Origin: Sphingobacteriaceae bacterium
GTDB lineage: Bacteria; Bacteroidota; Bacteroidia; B-17B0; Aurantibacillaceae
Assembly (NCBI GenBank): GCA_023251775.1
Contig: JAHEYC010000001.1
Span: 47,666 to 111,665 of the forward strand
Reading direction: 5' to 3'
Length of the DNA stretch: 64,000 bases
Numbering within the stretch: the first letter of the stretch is position 1; every line of letters begins with the position of its first letter. A program made the position numbers and the translations under genes. This document shows positions 27,804 to 37,146 of the stretch, piece by piece. Below the pieces are notes generated by a model. It had not been told where the DNA came from and did not search any database. It was given only the letters and a program-made list of their open reading frames with translations.

Positions 27804-29600
27804 TCAATTGATCAAGATGATCTTCTTGGTTGCAAGAAGCTTTCCGTTTTGCATGACTCTTACAAAATAAACTCCCGGTGGCATGGTCGCGCATTCAATA
27901 GTTGTACTTTGTCCGGAAACTCCGTTGATCTGTTTTACTTCTTGTCCAAATGTATTTACCAAACTTATGCTTGCTTCCGAAAGATATTTATTGGTGTAGA
28001 GAACCGTTTGTCCATTAAACGGATTTGGGAAAACTTGCAATGAAAAATTTTCCAAGAATGCTGAATTCTCAGGAACAGATATCACATTTCCCCAACTATA
28101 AAATACAGGAACGCTATTTATAAGATTGATGGTATAATTTCCTGCAACACTCACCGAAGTTTGTTGAATGATAGAATCGCACACACTATTGCTGGTGGTA
28201 CCAACACATGTTGTAGGAATATTCCACATGTATAATTGCCCGGTGCCATTCACTACAATATTATCGTTAGCATTAGTAGACCAAACAGCATTCAATCCAA
28301 GAGGTGTTATGGAATAATGATAAAGCGCAGGATTACTTTCGGTAACTCTAACTACTGCATCGGCGTTAGGATTGCTGAACACCGTTTGAGAAAGGAATCG
28401 ATATACATGGAACGATGGTTTTCGTTTATTTCCCAATGACATCAGATCTATATCGCCAAATGGCGCTCCCCACGCAGGATATTCGGTTGGTAAATTCCAA
28501 TGGATCTTTTTGACATCGCTTTCAAAAGCGGTCATCACATGATACACAACATAAGATGCATTATCCCGAACAAGCGACACAGGTAATTTCCCATCCATGT
28601 CTGTTCCGGGATGACCAATATTTTCGCAAGCCGGACAAAACGGTCCGCCACCTTCCATGAAGGTAATAGGTTTTCCAAATGTGGAATCTTTAGCCCATCG
28701 CACAAAATCTTTTGTGAATTGGTATCTTCCATATTGATGAATATCTACTTCATCGGCCAATGCATTTTTAAAAATGTGCATCACATTCCTTCTACTTGGT
28801 AAAAATTTTGGTGCCACCGACACAGAAGATTGTGTAAGGGTTGCAGTATTTGTGCAACTATTACTATTTACGCATAAGGTTGTAACGCTTGCAGATAAAT
28901 ATCCATCATAAAAAGCCATCGACTGAAAACGTATATCCATTCCGGCGTAGCTAACTGTGCTTGTTGGTTGCGCCGCTTTAATTGTATTATAGGTCATCTT
29001 CTCCAACTTTACAAAGTCTTGCGCATACTGAAGATTCATATCGCTAAATCCTGCATCGCACCAAACGCGATCCCACTCCTGACCAATAATGTGCCATTCG
29101 GTTACAGGGAAAGCAAGAGCCATTGGAATATCGTTGTTGCCATCCATATCATAACGCTCAACAAGCGCTGTAATAAAATTCTTCCATAAGGTTGTATCAC
29201 TTCCTACAACAAGCCAATTCGATTTATTGTCGCCACCACTAACAGTAGATGAATAATCGCACGTACTTGTTATGGTATATGCGTTTGTATATGGATGCGT
29301 ACAACTTACTGTGATCATTGGATGTATGCCTCTATTAATATATTGAGTGATCAATGAATCAGTGAATGTCCAAGTATAAGTTGATACAGGTGTTGGTTGG
29401 ATATCTTTCCAATTGATATAAGTAACTGCACCGTATGCACCCAATGCTCTTACATTAACACTATTACCATTGCTGTAAAATCGGTCATGCATTTGAGCAT
29501 TAGCAAAAGAACATAGTACTATTAGAACAACAGATAATAATATTCTTTTGCTCACCTTTTGTTTTTTAAAACCAAGGTGTTCGCGAATCTTCGATTTCAT
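27804..29600 (-). CDS. Secreted T9SS protein with a glycosidase-like TIM barrel
   Basis: 598 residues. The signal peptide has a long basic n-region and ends SFANA before QMHDR (cleavage near residue 36). The middle (about 45-440) resembles a clan A glycoside hydrolase barrel: TYINWKDIQPTP, the candidate acid/base region WHIIGQEWDRVW, and a candidate nucleophile in ITFMEGGG. The C-terminal 80 residues (FPNPFNGQTVLYTN ... GVYFVRVMQNGKLLATKKIILIN) are a type A T9SS sorting domain, so the protein should cross the outer membrane. The exact GH family is not recognised. Confidence 0.75.
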   Translation of the reverse strand: MKSKIREHLGFKKQKVSKRILLSVVLIVLCSFANAQMHDRFYSNGNSVNVRALGAYGAVTYINWKDIQPTPVSTYTWTFTDSLITQYINRGIHPMITVSCTHPYTNAYTITSTCDYSSTVSGGDNKSNWLVVGSDTTLWKNFITALVERYDMDGNNDIPMALAFPVTEWHIIGQEWDRVWCDAGFSDMNLQYAQDFVKLEKMTYNTIKAAQPTSTVSYAGMDIRFQSMAFYDGYLSASVTTLCVNSNSCTNTATLTQSSVSVAPKFLPSRRNVMHIFKNALADEVDIHQYGRYQFTKDFVRWAKDSTFGKPITFMEGGGPFCPACENIGHPGTDMDGKLPVSLVRDNASYVVYHVMTAFESDVKKIHWNLPTEYPAWGAPFGDIDLMSLGNKRKPSFHVYRFLSQTVFSNPNADAVVRVTESNPALYHYSITPLGLNAVWSTNANDNIVVNGTGQLYMWNIPTTCVGTTSNSVCDSIIQQTSVSVAGNYTINLINSVPVFYSWGNVISVPENSAFLENFSLQVFPNPFNGQTVLYTNKYLSEASISLVNTFGQEVKQINGVSGQSTTIECATMPPGVYFVRVMQNGKLLATKKIILIN

Positions 29601-29694
29601 GATGTTAGGTTTTGATATATAAAAATAAGGAAAATAATGTCTTCTCCAAGTTAATTAAAGATGCAAGCGGATCTTTAACATTTTGATCGATGTT

Positions 29695-30228
29695 CTATTT
29701 GAACCAACCGCTATACATCAAATAATTATTCGCGATCCTATTGATCTCGCCGCTAATTAATTCTTGAGAAATATCTTTTATTTTTTTTGCGGGAACTCCG
29801 GCAAAGATGCAACCGCTCGGAACAATTGTTCCTTCTGTTACAACAGCACCTGCAGCAATTATGGTATTACTTCCTATCTCAACATTATCCATTACAATAG
29901 CGCCCATTCCTATCAATACATTATCATGAACTTTGCATCCATGTACAATAGCATTATGTCCCACCGAAACATTATTTCCCAACTGCAATTTTGTTCCCGC
30001 TTGTCCTTCCTTTAAATTTTCATACGTGCAATGTAATACCGCGCCATCTTGTATATTCACTTTATTTCCAATGCGAATACTATTTACATCACCTCTAATA
30101 ACGGCATTGAACCAAACGCTGCAATCATTTCCCATAATAACATCACCACAAATAGTGGCATTAGGTGCCAAAAAACAATTATCTCCCCATTGAGGATTGA
30201 TATCTTTTACTGAAAGTATAAGTGCCAT
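29695..30228 (-). CDS. Gamma carbonic anhydrase-family protein
   Basis: A 177-residue left-handed beta-helix protein made of hexapeptide repeats (VIMGNDCSVWFNAVIRGDVNSIRIG and onward), a family that includes gamma carbonic anhydrase and YrdA/PaaY. The metal-binding histidines are in LHCTYE, VGHNAIVHGCKVHDN. Members hydrate CO2 or have unknown thioesterase-like roles. It is a lone gene between two secreted-protein genes. Confidence 0.9.
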   Translation of the reverse strand: MALILSVKDINPQWGDNCFLAPNATICGDVIMGNDCSVWFNAVIRGDVNSIRIGNKVNIQDGAVLHCTYENLKEGQAGTKLQLGNNVSVGHNAIVHGCKVHDNVLIGMGAIVMDNVEIGSNTIIAAGAVVTEGTIVPSGCIFAGVPAKKIKDISQELISGEINRIANNYLMYSGWFK

Positions 30229-30434
30229 AAAGTAAATTTTAATGTAAAACTAAGAAAGTATTTTTAGCATTGGTCGCTTGTGTTCTAAAAACAATGCAAA
30301 GGCACGCCCTTAATTTTATCTGTTAAAAAGACTAATTAGTCGAAAATTAACCTGGATTAATATCCACAATTGCCTGTGAGAATTGCTTTTGCCTTTTTGA
30401 TGGCGTATTTTCATAAGGAATAAAAACCTATAGA

Positions 30435-33400
30435 ATGAGATCAATTTACACCTCACTTATTTTAGTTGTATTTTTTAATTTTTCGAACGCCCAAAACTGG
30501 GCCGAGATGATGCAACGTCCGGATGGTAATTTTTACCAAATACAAACTGCTTTTAATCAGTATTGGCAAGGTAAGGATATCACCGAAAAAGGAAAAGGAT
30601 ACAAAGCTTTCAAACGTTGGGAAAATTTTACCGAGCGACGCGTATATCCAAGTGGTGATCTTGCGCAATTGAATTTAACTTCAAAAAATTATCGCGAATG
30701 GCTAGCGAACAACTCAAGTTATATTTACGAGAGTCCAAAAAATGTTGGTAAATTAAGTACGCCAAGTAATATGATCGCTTCTACCACTTGGACAGCTATT
30801 GGACCAATGGGACCAATTAGCGGAAGTGCAGGCGGACAACTTTTAAAATCAGGTAGAATTTGTTTTGTTTCTATTTCGCCAACGAATTCAAATGTATTAT
30901 TTATTGGTGCGCCTTGCGGAGGTTTATGGAAATCGGTTAATGGCGGAGCAAATTGGACAACTAACACTGATAATTTTCCGGTAACAGGTTTTTCTGATCT
31001 TGCATTCGATCCAACAAATACAAACATCATGTACGCTGCAAGCGGAGATGGTGATGCAGGAGATTCGTATTGCGATGGCGTTTACAAATCAACCGATGGA
31101 GGAACAACATGGGTGATGACAGGATTAACTTTTCCTATCACAAGTGGTGTACGCATCCGTCATATGGTTGTAAATCCTTCTAATCCGCTCATTGTAATTG
31201 CAGTTGCCAGTAATGGTGTTTGGCGCACGGCGAATGGTGGAACAACTTGGACACAATACTTAAGCGGCACAGGTTTATTCGATATTGAATTCCAACCCGG
31301 AAATCCAAATACAGTGTATTGTACCGGAACAACATTCCGTGTTTCTAATGATGGTGGAATTACTTGGGTACAGATAAGTAATGGTATTCCAACAGCAGGT
31401 AGTAATCGCATGGCTATTGCAGTAAGTCCTAATAATCCAAACTATGTTTGGGTAGTTGCAGGTAGCAGCGCCAACAGTGGATTGCTTGGAATTTATAAGT
31501 CAACCAATGCCGGTGTGGCTTTCACACAAATGACAACTACACTTAATTTACTTGGATATAATACCTTAGGAAATGATGTTGGTGGTCAGAGCTGGTATGA
31601 TCTAGCTATCGCATGTTCACCATTAAATGTGAATGAAGTAGTAGTTGGTGGTGTAAATGTTTGGAGAACAACCGACGGAGCTGTGAGCTGGGGAATATAC
31701 GGACACTGGACCGGAAGTGGTGCGCCATTTACGCACGCCGATCAACACGATCTTGAATACGAAGCAGGCGGTAATTTATTTAATTCAAATGACGGGACCG
31801 TTTACAGAAGGAATGGCGCTGTGTGGCAAGAAATTTCGGGCACAATAAATATTTCTCAGATCTACAAAATTGGTTTGTCGGCAACAACTGCAAATCTTTG
31901 GATCACCGGTCACCAAGACAACGGAACAAGCACATGGAATGGCGCAACTTATACCGCGCGTATGGGTGGTGATGGAATGGATTGTTTTATTGATTGGTCG
32001 AATAACAATAATATGTGGGCCGAATATTACAATGGTCAATTCGAAAAATCTACTAATGGCGGATTGAGTTGGAGCGCTTGCGTAACGGGAATGTCGGGCG
32101 GAGCACCTTGGGTAACTGTGTGGAAACAAGATCCAACAGTTGCAACGCGTTTATATTCCGGCAGACAAAATATGTTCGTTTCAAATAACTCAGCAACAAA
32201 CTGGACACAATTAACCGCGTTACCTGCGGCAGGAAGTGTGGTTGAGTTTGCGATCGCAAAAACAAATAACCAAGTAATTTATGTTGTAAAAAGTAATAAC
32301 GTATTTAAAACTACCGATGGTGGAACAACCTGGTCAACCATAACCGGAACAATTCCTATTGCCTCTGTTGGTTTACAAAATGTTTGTATAAGTCCAACCG
32401 ATCCAAATAAAGTTTGGGTTGTAGCAGGAAATTATTCAGCAGGAAATAAAGTTTGGTATTCTAACAATGGCGGAGCAACCTGGACAAACTGGAGTGCTAA
32501 TCTTCCAAATCTTCCCGGAAATTGTTTAGTATACGAAACAGGTTCGGGCGATCGCGTTTATGTGGGAATGGATGTTGGTGTTTATTATCGTGATCCTTCA
32601 ACACCAAACTGGACACTATACAATGCAGGTTTACCAAATACACCATTAGCAGATATGGAAACATCTCCTGCCATGCCGGGAAAAATTGTTGCGGCTACTT
32701 ACGGTAGAGGTGTTTATATTGTAGATTTTGCACCGGCTGCTCTTCCACCTGTAACATCATTTGCTTATAGTGGAACGATATGTGCAGGTGTTGCAAAAGT
32801 ATTTAATGATAATTCAACGAACGGACCAAACGCCTGGAGTTGGAGTGTAACTCCGGCGGCAGGAGTTACAATTATTACACCGGCTTCGCAAAGTCCTACT
32901 ATTACATTTGCAAATGCAGGAGCATATGTTGTTTCAATGACCGCTTCTAATGCAATTGGTCCGGGAAATACATTTACTATTCCTGTTACTGTAAATCCAA
33001 ATCCAACCGTTACCATTGCAGCCTCTGCAAATACAATTTGTGCAGGATCACCTGTAACATTTACAGCAAGTGGCGCAAGTACATATGCATGGGCTTGTCC
33101 TGCTTCTTCTGTTTGTACGTATTTCCCAGCGAGCACAACTACTTATACATTTATGGGAACAAGTGCTGCAGGATGTACAGGTGTTGGATCGCGAACCGTA
33201 GTCGTACAATCAAGTATAACAGTAAATGCATCTGCAACGAGTACAACAATATGCGGTCCGCAATCAGTAACATTAAGCGCAAGCGGTGCAACAACATACA
33301 CATGGCAACCGGGTAACCTTGTTGGAAGTGCTGTTGTAGTTAATCCTGCTGTAACAACAAATTATACAGTAACAGGAACATCGGGTGTTTGCAACAATAC

Positions 33401-34112
33401 ACAAATGCTAAGCATCACAGTTGGAACGAATATTTCGGTAAGTGCTGTTGCATCAAACACGGCAGTTTGCGGAACACAACCTGTAACATTAACGGCTGGC
33501 GGTGCTACAACCTATACATGGCAACCGGGAAATTTAAATGGAAGTTCGGTAGTTGTAAATCCAAGTTCGAATACAACGTACACTGTAAATGGAAGTACAG
33601 GATCGTGTAATGGTTCTAGTGTAGTTTCCATTGTGGTAAATAGTAATCCGGTTGTTTCGGCTACATCATCAAGTTCTTTGATATGCGCGGGAACTGCGGC
33701 CACATTATTTGCAACAGGAGGAACTACGTATTCGTGGAGTACAGGTCCAACAACATCAAGCATTGTGATATTCCCTGTATTAAGTACAACGTATGCTGTT
33801 ACGGGATATAGTAATGGATGTTCAACTACATTTACGATGGTACAAAACGTAGCGTGGTGCACTGGTGTAAGCGAATATAATTCTGGAGCAAATTCTTACA
33901 AAGCGTATCCTAATCCATTCAGTGATGAGATAAAATTCATAGCAAGTGAATCTGTTGAAGTGACCATGTATAATTCGCTTGGTCAGATCATAAAGCAAAC
34001 TACATTTAAAAATACAGGCACTATGCAAACAGGCGATCTTCCAAAAGCAGTTTATATTGTATTCATGAAAGGTGAGAGCGGAATAAAAACATTTAGAGTT
34101 GTTAAGGAATAA
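30435..34112 (+). CDS. Large T9SS protein: sortilin-like BNR propeller, PKD and Ig-like repeats
   Basis: 1225 residues. Signal peptide about 1-20 (NFSNA before QNW). Residues about 120-770 form a beta-propeller with roughly nine Asp-box motifs (S-x-[DN]-G-G-x-T-W, for example STDGGTTW, SNDGGITW, SNNGGATW), as in VPS10/sortilin and exo-xyloglucanase-like folds. A PKD-like domain (about 775-860) follows, then four tandem Ig-like repeats of about 75 residues each with IC...GATTYTW...VVVNP...TTYTVTG. The end (YPNPFSDEIKF ... IKTFRVVKE) is a type A T9SS sorting domain. Likely surface adhesin or polymer-binding protein; a hydrolase role is not shown. Confidence 0.85.
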   Translation: MRSIYTSLILVVFFNFSNAQNWAEMMQRPDGNFYQIQTAFNQYWQGKDITEKGKGYKAFKRWENFTERRVYPSGDLAQLNLTSKNYREWLANNSSYIYESPKNVGKLSTPSNMIASTTWTAIGPMGPISGSAGGQLLKSGRICFVSISPTNSNVLFIGAPCGGLWKSVNGGANWTTNTDNFPVTGFSDLAFDPTNTNIMYAASGDGDAGDSYCDGVYKSTDGGTTWVMTGLTFPITSGVRIRHMVVNPSNPLIVIAVASNGVWRTANGGTTWTQYLSGTGLFDIEFQPGNPNTVYCTGTTFRVSNDGGITWVQISNGIPTAGSNRMAIAVSPNNPNYVWVVAGSSANSGLLGIYKSTNAGVAFTQMTTTLNLLGYNTLGNDVGGQSWYDLAIACSPLNVNEVVVGGVNVWRTTDGAVSWGIYGHWTGSGAPFTHADQHDLEYEAGGNLFNSNDGTVYRRNGAVWQEISGTINISQIYKIGLSATTANLWITGHQDNGTSTWNGATYTARMGGDGMDCFIDWSNNNNMWAEYYNGQFEKSTNGGLSWSACVTGMSGGAPWVTVWKQDPTVATRLYSGRQNMFVSNNSATNWTQLTALPAAGSVVEFAIAKTNNQVIYVVKSNNVFKTTDGGTTWSTITGTIPIASVGLQNVCISPTDPNKVWVVAGNYSAGNKVWYSNNGGATWTNWSANLPNLPGNCLVYETGSGDRVYVGMDVGVYYRDPSTPNWTLYNAGLPNTPLADMETSPAMPGKIVAATYGRGVYIVDFAPAALPPVTSFAYSGTICAGVAKVFNDNSTNGPNAWSWSVTPAAGVTIITPASQSPTITFANAGAYVVSMTASNAIGPGNTFTIPVTVNPNPTVTIAASANTICAGSPVTFTASGASTYAWACPASSVCTYFPASTTTYTFMGTSAAGCTGVGSRTVVVQSSITVNASATSTTICGPQSVTLSASGATTYTWQPGNLVGSAVVVNPAVTTNYTVTGTSGVCNNTQMLSITVGTNISVSAVASNTAVCGTQPVTLTAGGATTYTWQPGNLNGSSVVVNPSSNTTYTVNGSTGSCNGSSVVSIVVNSNPVVSATSSSSLICAGTAATLFATGGTTYSWSTGPTTSSIVIFPVLSTTYAVTGYSNGCSTTFTMVQNVAWCTGVSEYNSGANSYKAYPNPFSDEIKFIASESVEVTMYNSLGQIIKQTTFKNTGTMQTGDLPKAVYIVFMKGESGIKTFRVVKE

Positions 34113-34126
34113 AAATAATTAAAAGA

Positions 34127-34158
34127 AAACCCTCCCGATGCATCGGGAGGGTTTTTTT
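34127..34158 (+). terminator. Strong intrinsic terminator after the propeller protein gene
   Basis: AAACCCTCCCGATG and CATCGGGAGGGTTT are perfect complements (34127-34140 and 34141-34154) with a T-run to 34158. It lies 14 bases after the stop codon and 29 bases before the next start. Confidence 0.95.
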
Positions 34159-34186
34159 GTTTTATATTAGTATCATAAATTATCAC

Positions 34187-35617
34187 ATGAAAAAAATCTA
34201 CCTCGCAGCTTGTTTAAGCTTATTTATTTTTGAAGCGAATTCTCAAACATCTTTTTGGTACGAAGGATTTAATAGCGGGCCTTGTAGTAAAGGACAATCG
34301 GCAAATGCAACAATTGCAACACCAACTAATGGTGCTTGGGCTATTACGTCGTTCACTTTACCTTTTATGAATGGTCCGTATGCTAATGAATGGTACATAA
34401 GCGCCGAAGAACAAGGTCAGCCAATTAATGTATGTGGTGGAGTAACTTGCGGTGGGTTCAATAATAAAACGCTACACATGAGTTCCAATGTTCCGTTACC
34501 TCCTCCTCCGATCATTGATATTGGTACAGATTACGAATCCGGTCCGGGTAATAATACCAATAAGCGCGCCGAAACACCAATAGTAAATTGCACAGGAATA
34601 AAAAATGTTCAACTCAGTTTTGATCTTATTTATGGTGGCGTACCCAATTTTGATTACTGTGATCTTGAATATTCTGCCAATGGAGGCGCAACGTGGAGTG
34701 TACTCACAACCATGGCTGTTCCAAATAATTCTTTTTGCCCAACTATTGGCACATGGACATTTTACGCCATTGGTCTACCACCTTCCTTATCAAATAATCC
34801 AAATGTAAAAATTGGTTTTCACTGGTATAATAGCGATCCTGTAGGTGGAGATCTAAGTATTGGAATGGATAACGTTCAATTCTCGGAACTCACTATTGCT
34901 ACTTCTGCAACGGTTGGATGTTTGACCGCAACATCTACTGCAAGCATCGCTAATGCTGCTATTGGTAATACAAGTTATACATGGTCGTCAATTCCAAATA
35001 CCGTAACATTTACACCAATAACCGGATCAACAACAAGTATGCAATTCCCTGTAAACGGTACGTATACTTTGTTGGCTTACGGAAGTAATGTAGTTGGCGG
35101 CGTGGCAACCTCCACTGCCGAGAGTGTTGTGAACGTTGGCTTTGGAACAACTCCTATGGTAAATTGCACAAGCAATAATTCAGTGATCTGCACAGGTTCA
35201 TCGGCAACATTAACCGGACTAAATGCTACAACGTACACGTGGAATCCGGGTGGACCTGGTGCAACAACTGTAGTTTCTCCAAGTGTAAATACAACCTATA
35301 CAGTTACAGGTAAAATTGGTTATTGCGTTTCTACAAAAACAATTATGCAAATGGTTGATCCTTGTACCGGTTTATTTGATCTTACTCAACTTGAAAAGAA
35401 TACTGTTGTTTTCCCAAATCCATTTGGAAATGAATTGCATTTTGTTTCGGATGGTGAAATGGAAATTTGTATCAGAAATTTTGTAGGAGATGTTGTGAAA
35501 CGAACAACTATCTTTAAAAATTCTTCGATCAATACTTCTGAATTATCCTCAGGGATCTATAGTGTTTCAGTCAAAACGCAAAGTGAGACCAAGGTGTTTA
35601 AAGTAATAAAACATTAA
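34187..35617 (+). CDS. Secreted T9SS protein with Ig-like repeat
   Basis: The ATG at 34187 was chosen because it opens a proper signal peptide (MKKIYLAACLSLFIFEANS before QTSF); a longer frame begins with TTG inside the terminator and is unlikely. The 476-residue product has an MAM/jelly-roll-like N-terminal part (SFWYEGFNSG ... VQLSFDLIYGGVPNFDYCDLEYSANGG, positions about 20-260), one Ig-like repeat (about 325-395: ICTGSSATLTGLNATTYTW ... NTTYTVTG) resembling those of the preceding protein, and a type A T9SS domain (VFPNPFGNELHF to the end). Its stop codon overlaps that of the convergent phosphatase gene. Confidence 0.82.
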   Translation: MKKIYLAACLSLFIFEANSQTSFWYEGFNSGPCSKGQSANATIATPTNGAWAITSFTLPFMNGPYANEWYISAEEQGQPINVCGGVTCGGFNNKTLHMSSNVPLPPPPIIDIGTDYESGPGNNTNKRAETPIVNCTGIKNVQLSFDLIYGGVPNFDYCDLEYSANGGATWSVLTTMAVPNNSFCPTIGTWTFYAIGLPPSLSNNPNVKIGFHWYNSDPVGGDLSIGMDNVQFSELTIATSATVGCLTATSTASIANAAIGNTSYTWSSIPNTVTFTPITGSTTSMQFPVNGTYTLLAYGSNVVGGVATSTAESVVNVGFGTTPMVNCTSNNSVICTGSSATLTGLNATTYTWNPGGPGATTVVSPSVNTTYTVTGKIGYCVSTKTIMQMVDPCTGLFDLTQLEKNTVVFPNPFGNELHFVSDGEMEICIRNFVGDVVKRTTIFKNSSINTSELSSGIYSVSVKTQSETKVFKVIKH

Positions 35618-37095
35618 ACTCTAATTCCGATCACCAACAGATCATCTACCTGTTCGTGATTTCCCATCCATGAATTGATATTGCCTTTTATTTGATCGCA
35701 TTGATCAGTCATAGGCAAATTAGCTTTCTTAGTTAAGAAGACTTTGAAATTCTTGGTCATGTATTTTTTGTCGGCAACTCCACCAAACTGATCGGCATAC
35801 CCATCACTCGCTGCGTATAAAATATCACCGGTCTTTAATGTGATCGTGTGTAACTTATATTTGAAATCAAAACTTGTTGAACTTGCAATACTTGCTTTTG
35901 TTGGTTTAATTTCTTTAAGCTCTTTTGTTTCGTGATGGTAGATCCACAGTGCTCTGTTTGCTCCGGCGTATTTTACCGTCCTAGTTTTTGTATCGATCTT
36001 TATCAAACATATTTCCATTCCGTCCTTACCTCTTCCATCGCGTTGCTGACCTAAATTCTCTTTAATACTATTGTTGACATGGAACAATAATTCATCGGGT
36101 TCGGAGCTTACGGATGCAGCTTCATGTAATTTGCTGGAGCATAAAACGCTCATGAACGCACCGGGCACACCATGACCGGTGCAATCACAACAGGCGATGA
36201 GGAATTGATGATTATTTATTTTTTTGAACCAATAAAAATCTCCGCTCACAATATCTTTTGGTTGATAAAAAATGAACAGATCTTTCCACACTTCCTTTAT
36301 CTCTTCCATGTCGGGCAAAATGGCATCTTGAATATTCTTCGCATAATTTATGCTATCGGTGATATCTTTATTTTTTTCGGCCAATTCCTCTTTTTGCAAA
36401 TGGATCTCGGTGGTTTTTTCTTTTACCATTCTATCCAATTCATTTATCAATTTATTTTTTGAATCGAGAGATGAACGAACACTTTCGAGGATCTTTCGGG
36501 AAATAAAAGCCATGATCACTCCAAATACGGCTAATAGAACGGCGCGCATGATCGTGTTAGGTACATCTAATCCCCCAATAGAATTTATTTTGAAAAAATA
36601 CAAAGCTAAGAGGAGATATTCAAATCCAGCCAAAGCACCGGAGAATACCGAAAGTTTTGCATTCATAAGTAAAGTAGAAAGCGCAACCATTATAAAGTAC
36701 ATCACAAAAGGGGGCGATGTAAGAATTTGACTTGCGGAAACAGATGCTAAATTTCCTTGAAGAATAATTATAAAAGCAAAAATGCAACTTGGCAAACTTA
36801 CCTCGATAGCAGTTAGTAAAAATAAAAAAGTTGGGGAAATTGTACCGCCTTCCTTTAATTTCCTTTTAAAGAACCGATACGCATATATTTCGGCAAGGCC
36901 GGCTAATGAAATGAATGTTGGGCCAATAACAATTATGCCCGGCAGGTGATACACTTTTTTAAGGTCGGTAGAAAAGATCACAATAAGTGCCACAACTTGT
37001 AAAAAAACAATTGAAAAAAAGAGAAAAGCCAGTATCTTCGATTTTAACCTTAAATTATCATAAACCGTTTTATAAAAATCTGTTGAAATATCCAT
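35614..37095 (-). CDS. Membrane SpoIIE-type phosphatase
   Basis: 493 residues: six membrane segments (about 18-205), a coiled coil (about 205-255, KNKLINELDRMVKEKTTEIHLQKEEL) and a SpoIIE/PP2C phosphatase domain (about 260-493) with GDFYWFKKI, CCDCTGHGVPGAFMS, KDGMEICL, GANRALW and SDGYADQFGG. The membrane part has no known sensor fold. Its phosphatase half is strongly alike to that of the neighbouring 37147-40302 protein, so one arose from the other by duplication with a change of sensor. 51 bases separate the genes, so they may be co-transcribed. Partner unknown. Confidence 0.88.
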   Translation of the reverse strand: MDISTDFYKTVYDNLRLKSKILAFLFFSIVFLQVVALIVIFSTDLKKVYHLPGIIVIGPTFISLAGLAEIYAYRFFKRKLKEGGTISPTFLFLLTAIEVSLPSCIFAFIIILQGNLASVSASQILTSPPFVMYFIMVALSTLLMNAKLSVFSGALAGFEYLLLALYFFKINSIGGLDVPNTIMRAVLLAVFGVIMAFISRKILESVRSSLDSKNKLINELDRMVKEKTTEIHLQKEELAEKNKDITDSINYAKNIQDAILPDMEEIKEVWKDLFIFYQPKDIVSGDFYWFKKINNHQFLIACCDCTGHGVPGAFMSVLCSSKLHEAASVSSEPDELLFHVNNSIKENLGQQRDGRGKDGMEICLIKIDTKTRTVKYAGANRALWIYHHETKELKEIKPTKASIASSTSFDFKYKLHTITLKTGDILYAASDGYADQFGGVADKKYMTKNFKVFLTKKANLPMTDQCDQIKGNINSWMGNHEQVDDLLVIGIRV

Positions 37096-37146
37096 TGATC
37101 AATTACAATTATTTATTTTAAAATAGTTCGGTTCAAAACAATTTTT

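Noticed and set aside
30330..30341. Palindrome GACTAATTAGTC upstream of the propeller protein gene
   Set aside because: It is perfect but only 12 bases, in AT-rich sequence, without flanking symmetry or a nearby promoter match; chance is likely.
33005..33840. CRISPR-like periodicity in the Ig-repeat region
   Set aside because: The repeats are about 220 bases, in frame and protein-coding with drifted copies; there is no short direct repeat and spacer pattern and no cas gene.
30462..34028. Several long antisense and out-of-frame ORFs over the large T9SS genes (for example 31785-32129, 32765-33136 and 33512-33862 on the minus strand)
   Set aside because: They mirror repetitive Thr/Ser/Gly-rich coding sequence, lack start context and have compositions unlike the neighbours. 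The sense proteins have signals and sorting domains.
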